A stretch of DNA of 64,000 bases from Marinactinospora thermotolerans DSM 45154 (GTDB taxonomy: Bacteria > Actinomycetota > Actinomycetes > Streptosporangiales > Streptosporangiaceae). Each line of letters begins with the position of its first letter. The stretch's first letter is position 1. Shown piece after piece: positions 17,098 through 27,324 of the stretch. The DNA is taken from positions 235,924-299,923 of the forward strand of contig NZ_FUWS01000002.1 in NCBI RefSeq assembly GCF_900167435.1, in the 5' to 3' direction. The notes under the pieces are model-generated. The model ran no database searches and was not told the DNA's origin. It was given only the letters and a program-made list of their open reading frames with translations. Made by a program: the position numbers and the translations under genes.

Positions 17098-19611
17098 TCA
17101 GCCCATGCGGTCGACCGCGGTCACGTGCACGACCGCGTGGCCCTCCTCGTCGGAGGCGGCGAGGTCGACCTCGGCGGTGATCCCCCAGTCGTGGTCCCCG
17201 GCCGGGTCGTCGAAGATCTGGCGGACCTCCCAAAGGCCCGGCCGTTCCTCGATGAGCAGGAGCTGGGGGCCACGCGCGTCGGGGCCGGTGCCGATCTCGT
17301 CGTGCTCCTCGTAGTAATCGGCGAGCGCGTCCTCCCAGGCCTCGGCGTCCCAGCCGTCCTCGCCGTCCAGCGCCCCCAGCTCGTCGTAGCGGCGCAGGGC
17401 GGCCAGCTCCACGCGGCGGAACAGCTCGTTGCGGACCAGCACCCGAAACGCCCGGGTGTTGGCGGTGACCGGCTTGGGGCGCTCCTCGACCTCGGCCTGC
17501 GCGCCCTCCTCCGTGGGGTTGGCCAGCTGTTCCCACTCGTCGAGCAGGCTGGAGTCGACCTGGCGCACCAGTTCGCCCAGCCACTCGATCAGGTCGCGCA
17601 GCTCCTCGGTCTTGGCGTCCTCGGGCACCGTCTGGCTGAGCGCCTTGTAGGCGCCGGCGAGGTAGCGCAGCACCAGCCCCTCGGACCGGGCGAGCTCGTA
17701 GAAGCCGACGTAGTCGGTGAACGTCATCGCCCGCTCGAACAGGTCGCGCGCCACCGACTTGGGCTGCAACGGGTGGTCGCCCACCCACGGGTGACCGCGC
17801 CGGTAGACGTCGTAGGCGTGGTCGAGCAGCTCCTCCAGCGGCTTGGGGTAGGAGATCTCCTCCAACCGCTCCATCCGCTCCTCGTACTCGATCCCGTCGG
17901 CCTTCATCTGCGCGACCGCCTCGCCCCGGGCCTTGTTCAGCTGCGCGGCGAGGATCTGGCGCGGGTCGTCCAGGGTGGACTCCACGACCGTCAAGACGTC
18001 CAGCGCGTACGTCGGCGAGGACCGGTCCAGCAGGTCGAAGGCCGCCAGCGCGAACGTCGACAGCGGCTGGTTCAGCGCGAAGTCGGGTTGCAGGTCCACG
18101 GTGAGCCGCGCCGTGCGCCCCTGCTCGTCGGGTTCGGGCAGCTGCTCGACGATCCCGCCGTCCAGCAGCGACCGGTAGATCGCGATGGCCTCGCGGATGT
18201 GGCGGCGCCGGCTGCGCGGGTCCTCGTGGTTGTCGGTGAGCAGGTGCCGCATCCCGGCGAAGCAGTCGCCGGGGCGGGCGATCACGCTCAACAGCATCGC
18301 GTTGCTGACCCGGAACCGCGAGGTCAACGGCTCCGGCTCGGCGCCGATCAGCTTCTCGAACGTGCTCTCGTCCCAGCCGACGAACCCCTCCGGCGCCTTC
18401 TTGCGCACCACCTTGCGCCGCTTCTTCGGGTCGTCGCCGGCCTTGGCCAGCGCCTTCTCGTTCTCCACGACGTGTTCGGGGGCCTGGGCCACGACGTTGC
18501 CGACCGTGTCGAACCCGGCCCGTCCGGCCCGTCCCGCGATCTGGTGGAACTCCCGGGCGCTGAGCCGGCGCACCCGGTTGCCGTCGTACTTGCTCAACGC
18601 GGTGAACAGCACGGTGCGGATCGGCACGTTCACCCCCACGCCCAGTGTGTCGGTGCCGCAGATGACCTTCAACAGCCCGGCCTGGGCCAGCCGCTCCACC
18701 AGGCGACGGTATTTGGGCAGCATGCCCGCGTGGTGCACGCCGATCCCGTGGCGCACGTACCGCGACAGGTTGCGGCCGAACTTCGTGGTGAACCGGAAGT
18801 TGCCGATGAGCTTGGCGATCGCGTCCTTCTCGGCGCGGCTGCACATGTTGATGCTCATCAGCGACTGCGCCCGCTCCACCGCCTGGGCCTGGGTGAAGTG
18901 GACGATGTAGACCGGCGCCTCGTGCGTGGAGAGCAGCTCCTCCAGCGTCTCGTGCAGCGGGGTGGTCCGGTAGGAGTAGAACAGGGGGACCGGCCGTTCG
19001 GCCGAGCTGACCACCGCCGTCGCCCGCCCCGTGCGCCGGGTCAGGTCCTCCTCGAACCGCGACACGTCGCCCAGCGTCGCCGACATCAGCAGGAACTGCA
19101 CCTGCGGCAGCTCCAGTAGCGGCACCTGCCAGGCCCAGCCGCGGTCGGGCTCGGCGTAGAAGTGGAACTCGTCCATGACCACGGTGCCGATGTCGGCGTC
19201 GGCGCCGTCGCGCAGCGCGATGTTGGCCAGCACCTCGGCGGTGCAGCACACGATCGGGGCGTCGGAGTTCACGCTGGCGTCGCCGGTCATCATGCCGACG
19301 TTGTCGGTGCCGAACACCTCGCACAGCTCGAAGAACTTCTCCGACACCAGGGCCTTGATCGGGGCGGTGTAGAAGGCGCACTCGTCCCTGGCCAGCGCGG
19401 CGAACAGGGCGCCGGCGGCCACCAGGCTCTTGCCCGAGCCCGTGGGGGTGCTCAGGATGACGTTGGACCCCGACACCACCTCGATGAGGGCCTCCTCCTG
19501 GTGGGGGTAGAGGCTGAGCCCTCGATCCGCGGCCCATGTCGCGAATGCCTCGAAGAGGGAATCGGGTTCTGCGCCGTCGGGAAGCTGATCGATGAGACTC
19601 ACACTTCCCAT
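17098..19611 (-). CDS. Superfamily II DEAD/DEAH helicase with C-terminal DUF3516
   Basis: The 837-residue helicase has Q-motif region YPHQEEALIEVV, Walker A STPTGSGKS, Walker B DEFHFYAEPDRG, motif III MSATLG and motif VI QIAGRAGRAGF. The remaining C-terminal half, rich in acidic and Arg residues, corresponds to DUF3516 as found in actinobacterial Ski2-like helicases. It is presumed to act on RNA or DNA; its specific partner is unknown. It lies downstream of mdh on the same strand but is separated from it by a terminator-like hairpin. Confidence 0.9.
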   Translation of the reverse strand: MGSVSLIDQLPDGAEPDSLFEAFATWAADRGLSLYPHQEEALIEVVSGSNVILSTPTGSGKSLVAAGALFAALARDECAFYTAPIKALVSEKFFELCEVFGTDNVGMMTGDASVNSDAPIVCCTAEVLANIALRDGADADIGTVVMDEFHFYAEPDRGWAWQVPLLELPQVQFLLMSATLGDVSRFEEDLTRRTGRATAVVSSAERPVPLFYSYRTTPLHETLEELLSTHEAPVYIVHFTQAQAVERAQSLMSINMCSRAEKDAIAKLIGNFRFTTKFGRNLSRYVRHGIGVHHAGMLPKYRRLVERLAQAGLLKVICGTDTLGVGVNVPIRTVLFTALSKYDGNRVRRLSAREFHQIAGRAGRAGFDTVGNVVAQAPEHVVENEKALAKAGDDPKKRRKVVRKKAPEGFVGWDESTFEKLIGAEPEPLTSRFRVSNAMLLSVIARPGDCFAGMRHLLTDNHEDPRSRRRHIREAIAIYRSLLDGGIVEQLPEPDEQGRTARLTVDLQPDFALNQPLSTFALAAFDLLDRSSPTYALDVLTVVESTLDDPRQILAAQLNKARGEAVAQMKADGIEYEERMERLEEISYPKPLEELLDHAYDVYRRGHPWVGDHPLQPKSVARDLFERAMTFTDYVGFYELARSEGLVLRYLAGAYKALSQTVPEDAKTEELRDLIEWLGELVRQVDSSLLDEWEQLANPTEEGAQAEVEERPKPVTANTRAFRVLVRNELFRRVELAALRRYDELGALDGEDGWDAEAWEDALADYYEEHDEIGTGPDARGPQLLLIEERPGLWEVRQIFDDPAGDHDWGITAEVDLAASDEEGHAVVHVTAVDRMG

Positions 19612-19689
19612 ACTGCCCGCTCCCAGAGACCTTCTCGTCCATCCCCCGTTCTCGGCGCCCCGCCCTCCGGCGCCGATGGGGCCGTGGAC

Positions 19690-19727
19690 GCCGTGGGGCG
19701 CGCCCCGCGCGGGACGCGCCCCACGGC
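19690..19727 (-). terminator. Hairpin terminator downstream of mdh
   Basis: A 13-bp stem (CCGTGGGGCGCG at 19691-19702 paired with 19715-19726, plus a flanking G-C pair) lies 14 bp after the mdh stop. There is no T-run, as is common in high-GC actinobacteria. Confidence 0.7.
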
Positions 19728-19740
19728 CGGAGGGAACGGG

Positions 19741-21222
<1,482 letters not shown>

Positions 21223-21863
21223 CCCCTTGTCCCGAACCCGATACGCCGCCGGCCTTCCATGGGACGGCGGCGTCGTGGTGTCCGGCCCGCTCCCCAGGAG
21301 CTCGCGGGTCGGCCGCGGCGGAGCACGCCGGGCTCCCCGCTCGGAGACCGCGCGTCCTCGCGCCGGTGACGGTTCCCACGCGCCGCCGGGGCGGCCGTCC
21401 CTCCTCGGCACGGCCGGCCGGATGGTCCTGGCCCGGCCGCCCGCCGCCGGCGGGCGCCTCCTGGGGGACCCCGTCGGGGAGCCCCGGCCGGACGTCCAAG
21501 CGGGGCCGGAAGCGAGCGGGCGACCCCGCCAGACGGTGGAAACGGCCGGACCGATCCGCGGGCTTGGGGAGAGCCCGATCCCCGTCTGGGAACGCTCCCG
21601 GTTCAAGGCGGGCGAATCCGAAAGTAGCCCGGTTCTTCTCTCATGTGCGTCTGTCTCCTGATGCGCCCAATGACCTGGAACTACCTGGTCACCAGGTCGG
21701 GGGAAACAGGTTTTCGGTTCTGGGGACACGGAGACGCTAGGGCGCGGAAGATGACGGTGGGTCACCAGAGTGCGCCGGTGCGTGATGTCGGCGTCGGTGG
21801 CACCCGCCGCGGTAGGCGCCGCGACCCGGCGTCCATCCCCCGACCGCGTACAAGGAGACATCC
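21223..21863. other. Intergenic region between tRNA and the A-T-TE gene
   Basis: About 640 bases with no convincing gene; short open frames on both strands lack ribosome sites and family resemblance. The last 250 bases hold the ACCTGGT-C-ACCAGGT palindrome (21683-21697) and probably the promoter of the biosynthetic operon. Confidence 0.6.
21683..21697. promoter_or_regulatory. Palindromic operator candidate upstream of the A-T-TE gene
   Basis: ACCTGGT and ACCAGGT are perfect 7-bp arms around a single C. Eleven bases of it (TGGTCACCAGG, 21686-21696) recur exactly at 24731-24741, overlapping the start codon of the next gene in the operon. The XRE-cupin regulator encoded at 26236-26865 is a candidate to bind it. 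Confidence 0.5.
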
Positions 21864-24641
21864 GTGAGTACGGCAGCCGACAACACCTCGACCCTGGACA
21901 CCGGCCGGACGACGCCCAGGGAAGCCCGGGCGGAACCGGGCGGACTGGCCGCGCTTCTCACCCGCGCCGCCGCCGAACACCCGGACAAGGGGATCCGCTA
22001 CGGCGACGACGATACCTTCCAGTCCTATCCCGCCCTCCTGCGCCACGCCGGGCGGATCCGCGCCGGCCTGAAGGAACACGGGCTGGACCCGGGCGCGCGG
22101 GTCGTCCTCATCCTCGACCGTCCCGGCGACGTCCTCCCGGCCTTCTGGGGGTGCGTGCTCGGCGGCTACGTCCCCTGCCCCATGGCCCCCTCGCGCGGCG
22201 ACGCCGACCGCTGGCTGCGGCGTCTCCGCCACGCCGCCGCCCTGCTGGAGGGGCCGCTGATCGTCACCACCGACGACGTGCGGCGCGAACTGTCCGAGGA
22301 GGACGGGTTGCGCGTCACCACCCCGCGCGACCTCGCCGCCGGCGAGGACGCCACCGCCCCGCCCCATCCGGCGGCCCCCGACGACCTCGCGCTGCTGATG
22401 CTCACCTCGGGCTCCTCGGGCAACGGCAAGGCGGTCGAGCTGACCCACGCCAACCTGCTGGCCGCGCTCGCCGGCAAGGCCGAGGCGCTGGGCTGCGGCC
22501 CCGGTGACACCATGCTGAACTGGATCGCCTTCGATCACGTGGCCGCCGTCGAGGGCCACCTGCTGCCGTTGTCCACCGGCGGCGCCCAGGTCCAGGTCTC
22601 CCCGCGGACCGTCCTCGGCGACGTGACGAACTTCCTGCGCCTCGTCGACACCCACCGCGTCACCCTGACCTTCGCCCCCAACTTCCTGTTCGGCGAGCTC
22701 AACAAGGTCACCGACGCCGCGTCCGACCTCGACCTGTCCTGCCTGCGTCATCTGATCTCCGGCGGTGAGGCGGTGGTGCGGGCGACCGCGCTGGAGTTCC
22801 TGGACCGGCTGGCCGGCCATGGGCTGCGCCGGAACGCGATCGTGCCGGCGTTCGGGATGACCGAGACCTGTGCGGGCAGCGTGTTCTCCCTCGGTTTCCC
22901 CGGGGACGACGACGGACGGGAGTTCGCCTCCCTCGGCCGGGGCGTGCGCGGCCTGCGCATGCGCATCGTCGACGAGCGCGGGATGCCGGTGCCCGACGGC
23001 CAGGAGGGCGAGCTGCAACTACGCGGCCCGATGGTGACCCGCGGCTATCTCAACGATCCCGGCTCCACCGCCGCCGCGTTCACCGACGACGGCTGGTTCC
23101 GTACCGGCGACCGCGGCAGCCTCACCGCCGAGGGCCTGCGGCTGGCCGGCCGCATCAAGGACAGCATCATCGTCAACGGCGTCAACCACTTCAGCCGCGA
23201 GGTCGAGGCCGCGCTGGAGGAGCTGCCGGAGGTCGCCGACGGCTCCGTCGCCGCCTTCCCCGTCCGGCCGCCGGGCAGCGACACCGAACAGCTCGTCATC
23301 GTGTTCACGCCGACCTTCCCCCCGGAGGACGAGGCGACGCTGCACCGCACCCTGGTCGCCATCCGGACCGGGGTGGTGCTGCTGTGGGGGTTCCGCCCCT
23401 CGCTGATCCTCCCGTTGGACGCCGCCGACATCCCCAAGACCAGCCTCGGCAAGATCCCCCGCGCCCTCCTGCGCGAGCGGCTGGAGTCCGGGGCGTTCGC
23501 CGCCCAGGAGAAGCGGGTCGCCCGGCTCACCGAGCGCATGCTCGGCGGCTACGAGCCCGCGCGCGGCACGACCGAACGCATGCTGGTCGGCATCTACGCG
23601 GAGCTGTTCGGCCTGCCCGCCGACCGCGTCAGCGTCACCGCGGGCTTCTTCGACCTGGGCGGCACCTCCATCGACATCCTCCGGCTCAAACAGCGGGTGC
23701 AACGGGCCTTCGGCATCGACGACCTGCCGGTCGCCGCCCTGCTGTCGGCTCCGAGCGTCCACGCGCTGGCCAGCGTCCTCGACGGGCACGGCGAGACCGG
23801 CGGGGAGTACGACCCCTTGGTGACCCTCCAGCACAGCGGCGAGCGCACCCCGTTGTTCTGCGTCCACCCCGGTGTGGGCGAGGTGCTGGTCTTCATCAAC
23901 CTCGCCTCCTACTTCACCGGTGAGCGTCCCTTCCACGCCCTGCGGGCGCGCGGCTTCGCGCCCGGCGAGTCCTACTTCACCGACTTCGCCGAGATGGTCG
24001 ACTGCTACGTGCGGGCGATCCGCCGCAAGCAGCCGCACGGGCCCTACGCGGTCGCCGGGTACTCCTACGGGGGCGCGGTGGCCTTTGAGGTCGCCAAGGC
24101 GTTGGAGGCCCTGGGGGAACGTGTCGACTTCGTCGGGATCTTCAACCTGCCGCCCTACATCGCCTCGCGCATGGCCGAGCTCAACTACACCGAGGGTGCC
24201 GTCCACCTGGCGCTCTTCCTCGACCTGATCCGGCAGGAGGAGGAGCACGACCTCATCGAACGCATCCGCGACCTCCCCCGGGGCGAGCAGGTCGACCACA
24301 TCATGCGGGCCGCCGCCCCGCTTCGCCTGGCCGAGCTCGGCATCGACCGTGACGGGTTCGCCTCCTGGGTGGACCTCGCCCAGTCCCTGGTGCGGGTGGG
24401 CCGCTCCTACGAGCCCAGCGGCAGCGTCGCGTCGGTCAGCGTGTTCTACGCGATCCCCCTGCGCGGCACCAAGCAGGAGTGGCTCGACAAGGAGCTGCGC
24501 AGGTGGGACGAGTTCACCCGTGGCGAGAACCGCTACATCGACGTGCCCGGACAGCACTACACGCTCATGAGCCCCGCCCACGTCGGGGCGTTCCAGGAGA
24601 TCCTGCGCGCCGAACTCGACCGGGCGCTGGGCGGCGCCTGA
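21864..24641 (+). CDS. NRPS-like A-T-TE synthetase, aryl-pyruvate quinone/furanone type
   Basis: The 925-residue enzyme has three domains and no condensation domain. An adenylation domain (about 30-545) has LTSGSSGNGKAVELTH, AFGMTET, WFRTGDRG and the catalytic Lys in PKTSLGKIPR. A carrier domain has DLGGTSIDIL (phosphopantetheine Ser602). A thioesterase domain (about 655-915) has Ser734 in GYSYGGA and His898 in PGQHYTL. The A-domain stretch LNWIAFDHVAAVEGH resembles the aryl-2-oxo-acid-activating enzymes that make polyporic acid, atromentin, terrequinone and ralfuranone precursors (EchA, AtrA, TdiA, RalA). These dimerise phenyl-, hydroxyphenyl- or indole-pyruvate on the TE. Where many TEs carry the triad Asp there is FNLPP, with Asn. 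The adjacent NTF2-methyltransferase fusion supports a terphenyl-like product. The exact substrate is not determined. Confidence 0.85.
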   Translation: MSTAADNTSTLDTGRTTPREARAEPGGLAALLTRAAAEHPDKGIRYGDDDTFQSYPALLRHAGRIRAGLKEHGLDPGARVVLILDRPGDVLPAFWGCVLGGYVPCPMAPSRGDADRWLRRLRHAAALLEGPLIVTTDDVRRELSEEDGLRVTTPRDLAAGEDATAPPHPAAPDDLALLMLTSGSSGNGKAVELTHANLLAALAGKAEALGCGPGDTMLNWIAFDHVAAVEGHLLPLSTGGAQVQVSPRTVLGDVTNFLRLVDTHRVTLTFAPNFLFGELNKVTDAASDLDLSCLRHLISGGEAVVRATALEFLDRLAGHGLRRNAIVPAFGMTETCAGSVFSLGFPGDDDGREFASLGRGVRGLRMRIVDERGMPVPDGQEGELQLRGPMVTRGYLNDPGSTAAAFTDDGWFRTGDRGSLTAEGLRLAGRIKDSIIVNGVNHFSREVEAALEELPEVADGSVAAFPVRPPGSDTEQLVIVFTPTFPPEDEATLHRTLVAIRTGVVLLWGFRPSLILPLDAADIPKTSLGKIPRALLRERLESGAFAAQEKRVARLTERMLGGYEPARGTTERMLVGIYAELFGLPADRVSVTAGFFDLGGTSIDILRLKQRVQRAFGIDDLPVAALLSAPSVHALASVLDGHGETGGEYDPLVTLQHSGERTPLFCVHPGVGEVLVFINLASYFTGERPFHALRARGFAPGESYFTDFAEMVDCYVRAIRRKQPHGPYAVAGYSYGGAVAFEVAKALEALGERVDFVGIFNLPPYIASRMAELNYTEGAVHLALFLDLIRQEEEHDLIERIRDLPRGEQVDHIMRAAAPLRLAELGIDRDGFASWVDLAQSLVRVGRSYEPSGSVASVSVFYAIPLRGTKQEWLDKELRRWDEFTRGENRYIDVPGQHYTLMSPAHVGAFQEILRAELDRALGGA

Positions 24642-24729
24642 GCACCGCACGCCGGACCACCACCGACCTCGCGGGCGCGGAAGGGACGACTGTCGTGCCT
24701 GCGACACCTTCACGACGAGGGGGCACCAC

Positions 24730-26115
24730 TTGGTCACCAGGGAAGCACTCATCCGCGGCCACTACGCCGCGCTGGAACGCGGCGACATCGACGCCGCGCT
24801 GTCCGTCCTCGACCCCGGGGTGCGGTGGAGCCGCCCCGCGGGGCCGGACGCCCACGGACCCGGCACGATCCTGACCGGGCACGACGAGGTCAGGGCCGCC
24901 CTGGAGCGGGGCCGGTCCCTGTTCGGCGAGGACAGGTTCGAGCCGCGCGAGTTCGTCGGCTCCGACGACCGGATCGTCGTCCTCGGCGTCCGCCGCCTGC
25001 GCGGGGCGCGTGGTGGCGGCGCCGAGGCGCCGTCCGCGCACTACTGGCACTTCGCCGGCGACCGCGCCATCCGCGTCGACGACGTCCACGACAGCGCGCC
25101 CGTCCGCGAGCTGTTCGCCCGTGACCGGGGCGACCACGTCTGGCCTCTCGGCATCGCCTACATGAAGTCCCGGACGCTGTACTCCGCGGTCGAGCTCGGC
25201 GTCTTCACCGCGCTCGCGAACGGTCCCGTGCAGGGTGAGGAGCTGCGGCAACGGCTGGGTCTGGACCCGCGTGGCGCCAGGGACTTCTTCGACGCCCTGG
25301 TGGCGCTGGGCCTGTTGGAACGGGGCGAGGACGGCTACGCCAACACGGTGGCCACCTCGACCCTTCTCGCCGACCCCGAGTCCGACACCTACATCGGCGG
25401 TCTGATGGAGTACACGGCGACCCAGTGGTACTGGTCGTGGGGCAGGCTCACCGACACCCTGCGCAGTGGCCGCTCGCACACCTACGGCGACACCGACCCC
25501 TTCGAGGCCATCTACGGTGACCCGGACCTCGCCGAACGGTTTCGGCGGGCCATGGCCGGAGGCGCGGTCCGCGCCGTCATGGCGCTTCCCGACGCCTTCC
25601 CGTGGAAGCGCTACCGGACGGTCGCCGACATCGGCTGTTCGGACGGCCCGGTGCTGGCGCGTCTGCTGCGCACCCATCCGCACCTGACCGGGGTCGGCTT
25701 CGACCTCCCCCCGGTCGAGGCCGCCTTCCAGCGCACCGTCGAACGGCACGGGCTCGGGGACCGCATGAGCTTCGCCGCGGGTGACTTCCGCACCGGGGGG
25801 CTTCCCCGGGTGGACGCCCTCATCTTCGGGCACGTCCTGCTCGACTGGGACGTCGAGACGCGGCGCATGCTCCTGGCCAAGGCCTATGAGGCGCTGCCCG
25901 ACGGAGGGGCGGTGCTCATCTACGACATGATGATCGACGAGGAGCGCACCGACCTCGCGGGGCTGCTGTTCAAGCTGCACATGCTGATCGACTATCCGGG
26001 CGGGGGCACCTACACGGCCCGGGAGTGCTTCGACTGGCTGGCCGAGGCCGGGTTCCGCGACCTCCGCTCGCAGTCGCTCGCCGGTCCCGACCGGCTCGTG
26101 ATCGCGATCAAGTGA
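24730..26115 (+). CDS. NTF2/SnoaL-like domain fused to an S-adenosylmethionine O-methyltransferase
   Basis: The 461-residue protein joins two folds. Residues 1-130 (REALIRGHYAALERGDIDAA, then HYWHFAGDRAIRVDDVHD) are a SnoaL/NTF2-like domain. Residues 135-235 are the dimerisation winged helix of plant-COMT-type methyltransferases (LYSAVELGVFTALANG). The rest is the catalytic domain, with SAM motif VADIGCSDGPVLARLL (near 298), VGFDLPPV and catalytic His368 in FGHVLLDWDVETRRMLL. Stand-alone NTF2-like proteins (TerC/EchC) act in bacterial terphenyl pathways as dehydratases after ketone reduction, and terphenyls are then O-methylated. Such a fusion could couple both steps. It starts at TTG 24730 after GAGGGGGC; the start lies within the shared operator-like element. 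A hairpin follows at 26121. Confidence 0.82.
   Translation: MVTREALIRGHYAALERGDIDAALSVLDPGVRWSRPAGPDAHGPGTILTGHDEVRAALERGRSLFGEDRFEPREFVGSDDRIVVLGVRRLRGARGGGAEAPSAHYWHFAGDRAIRVDDVHDSAPVRELFARDRGDHVWPLGIAYMKSRTLYSAVELGVFTALANGPVQGEELRQRLGLDPRGARDFFDALVALGLLERGEDGYANTVATSTLLADPESDTYIGGLMEYTATQWYWSWGRLTDTLRSGRSHTYGDTDPFEAIYGDPDLAERFRRAMAGGAVRAVMALPDAFPWKRYRTVADIGCSDGPVLARLLRTHPHLTGVGFDLPPVEAAFQRTVERHGLGDRMSFAAGDFRTGGLPRVDALIFGHVLLDWDVETRRMLLAKAYEALPDGGAVLIYDMMIDEERTDLAGLLFKLHMLIDYPGGGTYTARECFDWLAEAGFRDLRSQSLAGPDRLVIAIK
24731..24741. promoter_or_regulatory. Second copy of the TGGTCACCAGG element, on a start codon
   Basis: The 11-mer TGGTCACCAGG is identical to 21686-21696. It begins at the second base of the TTG start codon of the methyltransferase gene. 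The coding meaning (V-T-R) could be incidental. If it is an operator, binding here would act as a roadblock inside the operon. Confidence 0.35.
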
Positions 26116-26120
26116 GGACA

Positions 26121-26146
26121 CGGCTCCCCGCGCCCGAGGGGAGCCG
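26121..26146 (+). terminator. Hairpin terminator after the NTF2-methyltransferase gene
   Basis: CGGCTCCCC (26121-26129) pairs perfectly with GGGGAGCCG (26138-26146) around an 8-base loop, starting six bases after the stop codon. Confidence 0.65.
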
Positions 26147-26235
26147 CAGCCGGACGATCCGGTGCGACGGGGCGGTGACACCTTTCGCCGGTACGGCGGT
26201 CGGTGATGCGCAGGCGTGGGGGAGAGGGAGGGGCC

Positions 26236-26865
26236 GTGCGGTGTGAACGAGACGGTCGGAGGTTGGCGGCCAATCTCCGCATACTTCGCGGGGTGGCGGG
26301 GCTGTCCCTGTCGGAGCTCGCGCGCAGATCGGGGGTGGCCAAGGCGACGCTGTCCCGGTTGGAGTCCGGGGCCGGCAACCCCACCCTCGAAACGGTGTTC
26401 AGCCTGTCCGAGGCGTTGAACGTGCCGATCGCCTCGCTGCTCGCGGACCGGGCGGATCCCGAGATCGTCCTGGTCCGTTCCGCGGACGCCGAGGCCGTCG
26501 GCGACGACGGCGTGGACCTGCGGATCCTGCGCCGGATCGTCCTGCCCACGGGGAGCATCGAGGTCTATGACCAGCGCATCCGGCCGGGAACGAGGCAGTA
26601 CTCCCACGGTCACTCCGGGCGTGAGCACCACATCGTCACCCAGGGGGTGCTGCGCCTGGGCCCGCCCGATGCCCCCTACGAGCTCTACCCGGGCGACTAC
26701 GCCTGCTTCTCGGCCACCCACCCCCACTGCTACGAGGCGGTGGGACGGGAGGAGGTCGTCTCGGTCCTGCTCCTGGACCACACCGGCGAGGGGACGGCGA
26801 GGAACGGTCGCCGGTCGGCGAACGGTGTGGCCGGCCACCACACGTCCAGCGCCCGGCGCAGTTGA
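26236..26865 (+). CDS. XRE-family regulator with C-terminal cupin domain
   Basis: The 209-residue protein has an N-terminal helix-turn-helix (RLAANLRILRGVAGLSLSEL, then SGVAKATLSRLESGAGNPTL) and a C-terminal cupin (RPGTRQYSHGHSGREHHIVT, then YELYPGDYACFSATHPHCYEA). The cupin His residues could bind metal or a small effector. Proteins of this build repress small catabolic, efflux or biosynthetic operons. It lies at the end of the A-T-TE locus and is the natural candidate pathway regulator. The start at GTG 26236 follows GAGGGAGGGG; an ATG at 26206 is an alternative. A strong terminator follows at 26957-26984. Confidence 0.85.
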   Translation: MRCERDGRRLAANLRILRGVAGLSLSELARRSGVAKATLSRLESGAGNPTLETVFSLSEALNVPIASLLADRADPEIVLVRSADAEAVGDDGVDLRILRRIVLPTGSIEVYDQRIRPGTRQYSHGHSGREHHIVTQGVLRLGPPDAPYELYPGDYACFSATHPHCYEAVGREEVVSVLLLDHTGEGTARNGRRSANGVAGHHTSSARRS

Positions 26866-27324
26866 GGGGAGCCCTCGGCAGGGATCCCCCCACCACCGTG
26901 GTCTTCCCGCCCAGCGGAGGGGCGATCACGTCGGGGGACGTAGGGAGAGGGCGAGAGCGGGCCGCGCGCGTGCGCGCGGCCCGCGGGAGACCTCCCGCCC
27001 CGGGGAGCGGCCCGGTGCGGGGAACCGCACGCGGACGACGGGGCGTCCCCGCGGGCCGGGCCGGGGCCTGGTCTAGGATGTGTCGGTCCGGCCAGAGGCG
27101 CGGTGGTCGTCCCGGGCCGTCGGCGCCGCGGTGACCACCGGCCCCGGACGCCGCCCGGTGGAGGCCCGGGCGCGCGGGCGCCCGGCCGATGGCGGCGAGG
27201 CCGCCGTCCGCGCCGCGGACCGGCCCCTCCCCGTGGGGCCCGGCGTCCACCGCCGTTACCGTCCCCGGCTCGGGGGGCGGTGGCCGTGGCGCGGGACGTC
27301 CTCGATCTCCCAGAGGGGCACGCG
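26866..27324. other. Intergenic region upstream of galE
   Basis: About 460 bases with no gene I can support. It contains the terminator at 26957-26984. The second half is very GC-rich and presumably holds the galE promoter. Confidence 0.6.
26957..26984 (+). terminator. Strong GC hairpin terminator
   Basis: A perfect 13-bp stem (GCGGGCCGCGCGC, 26957-26969, with its complement at 26972-26984) closes a minimal GT loop; the true loop is probably one base pair larger. It lies about 90 bp after the XRE-cupin stop. Confidence 0.75.
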
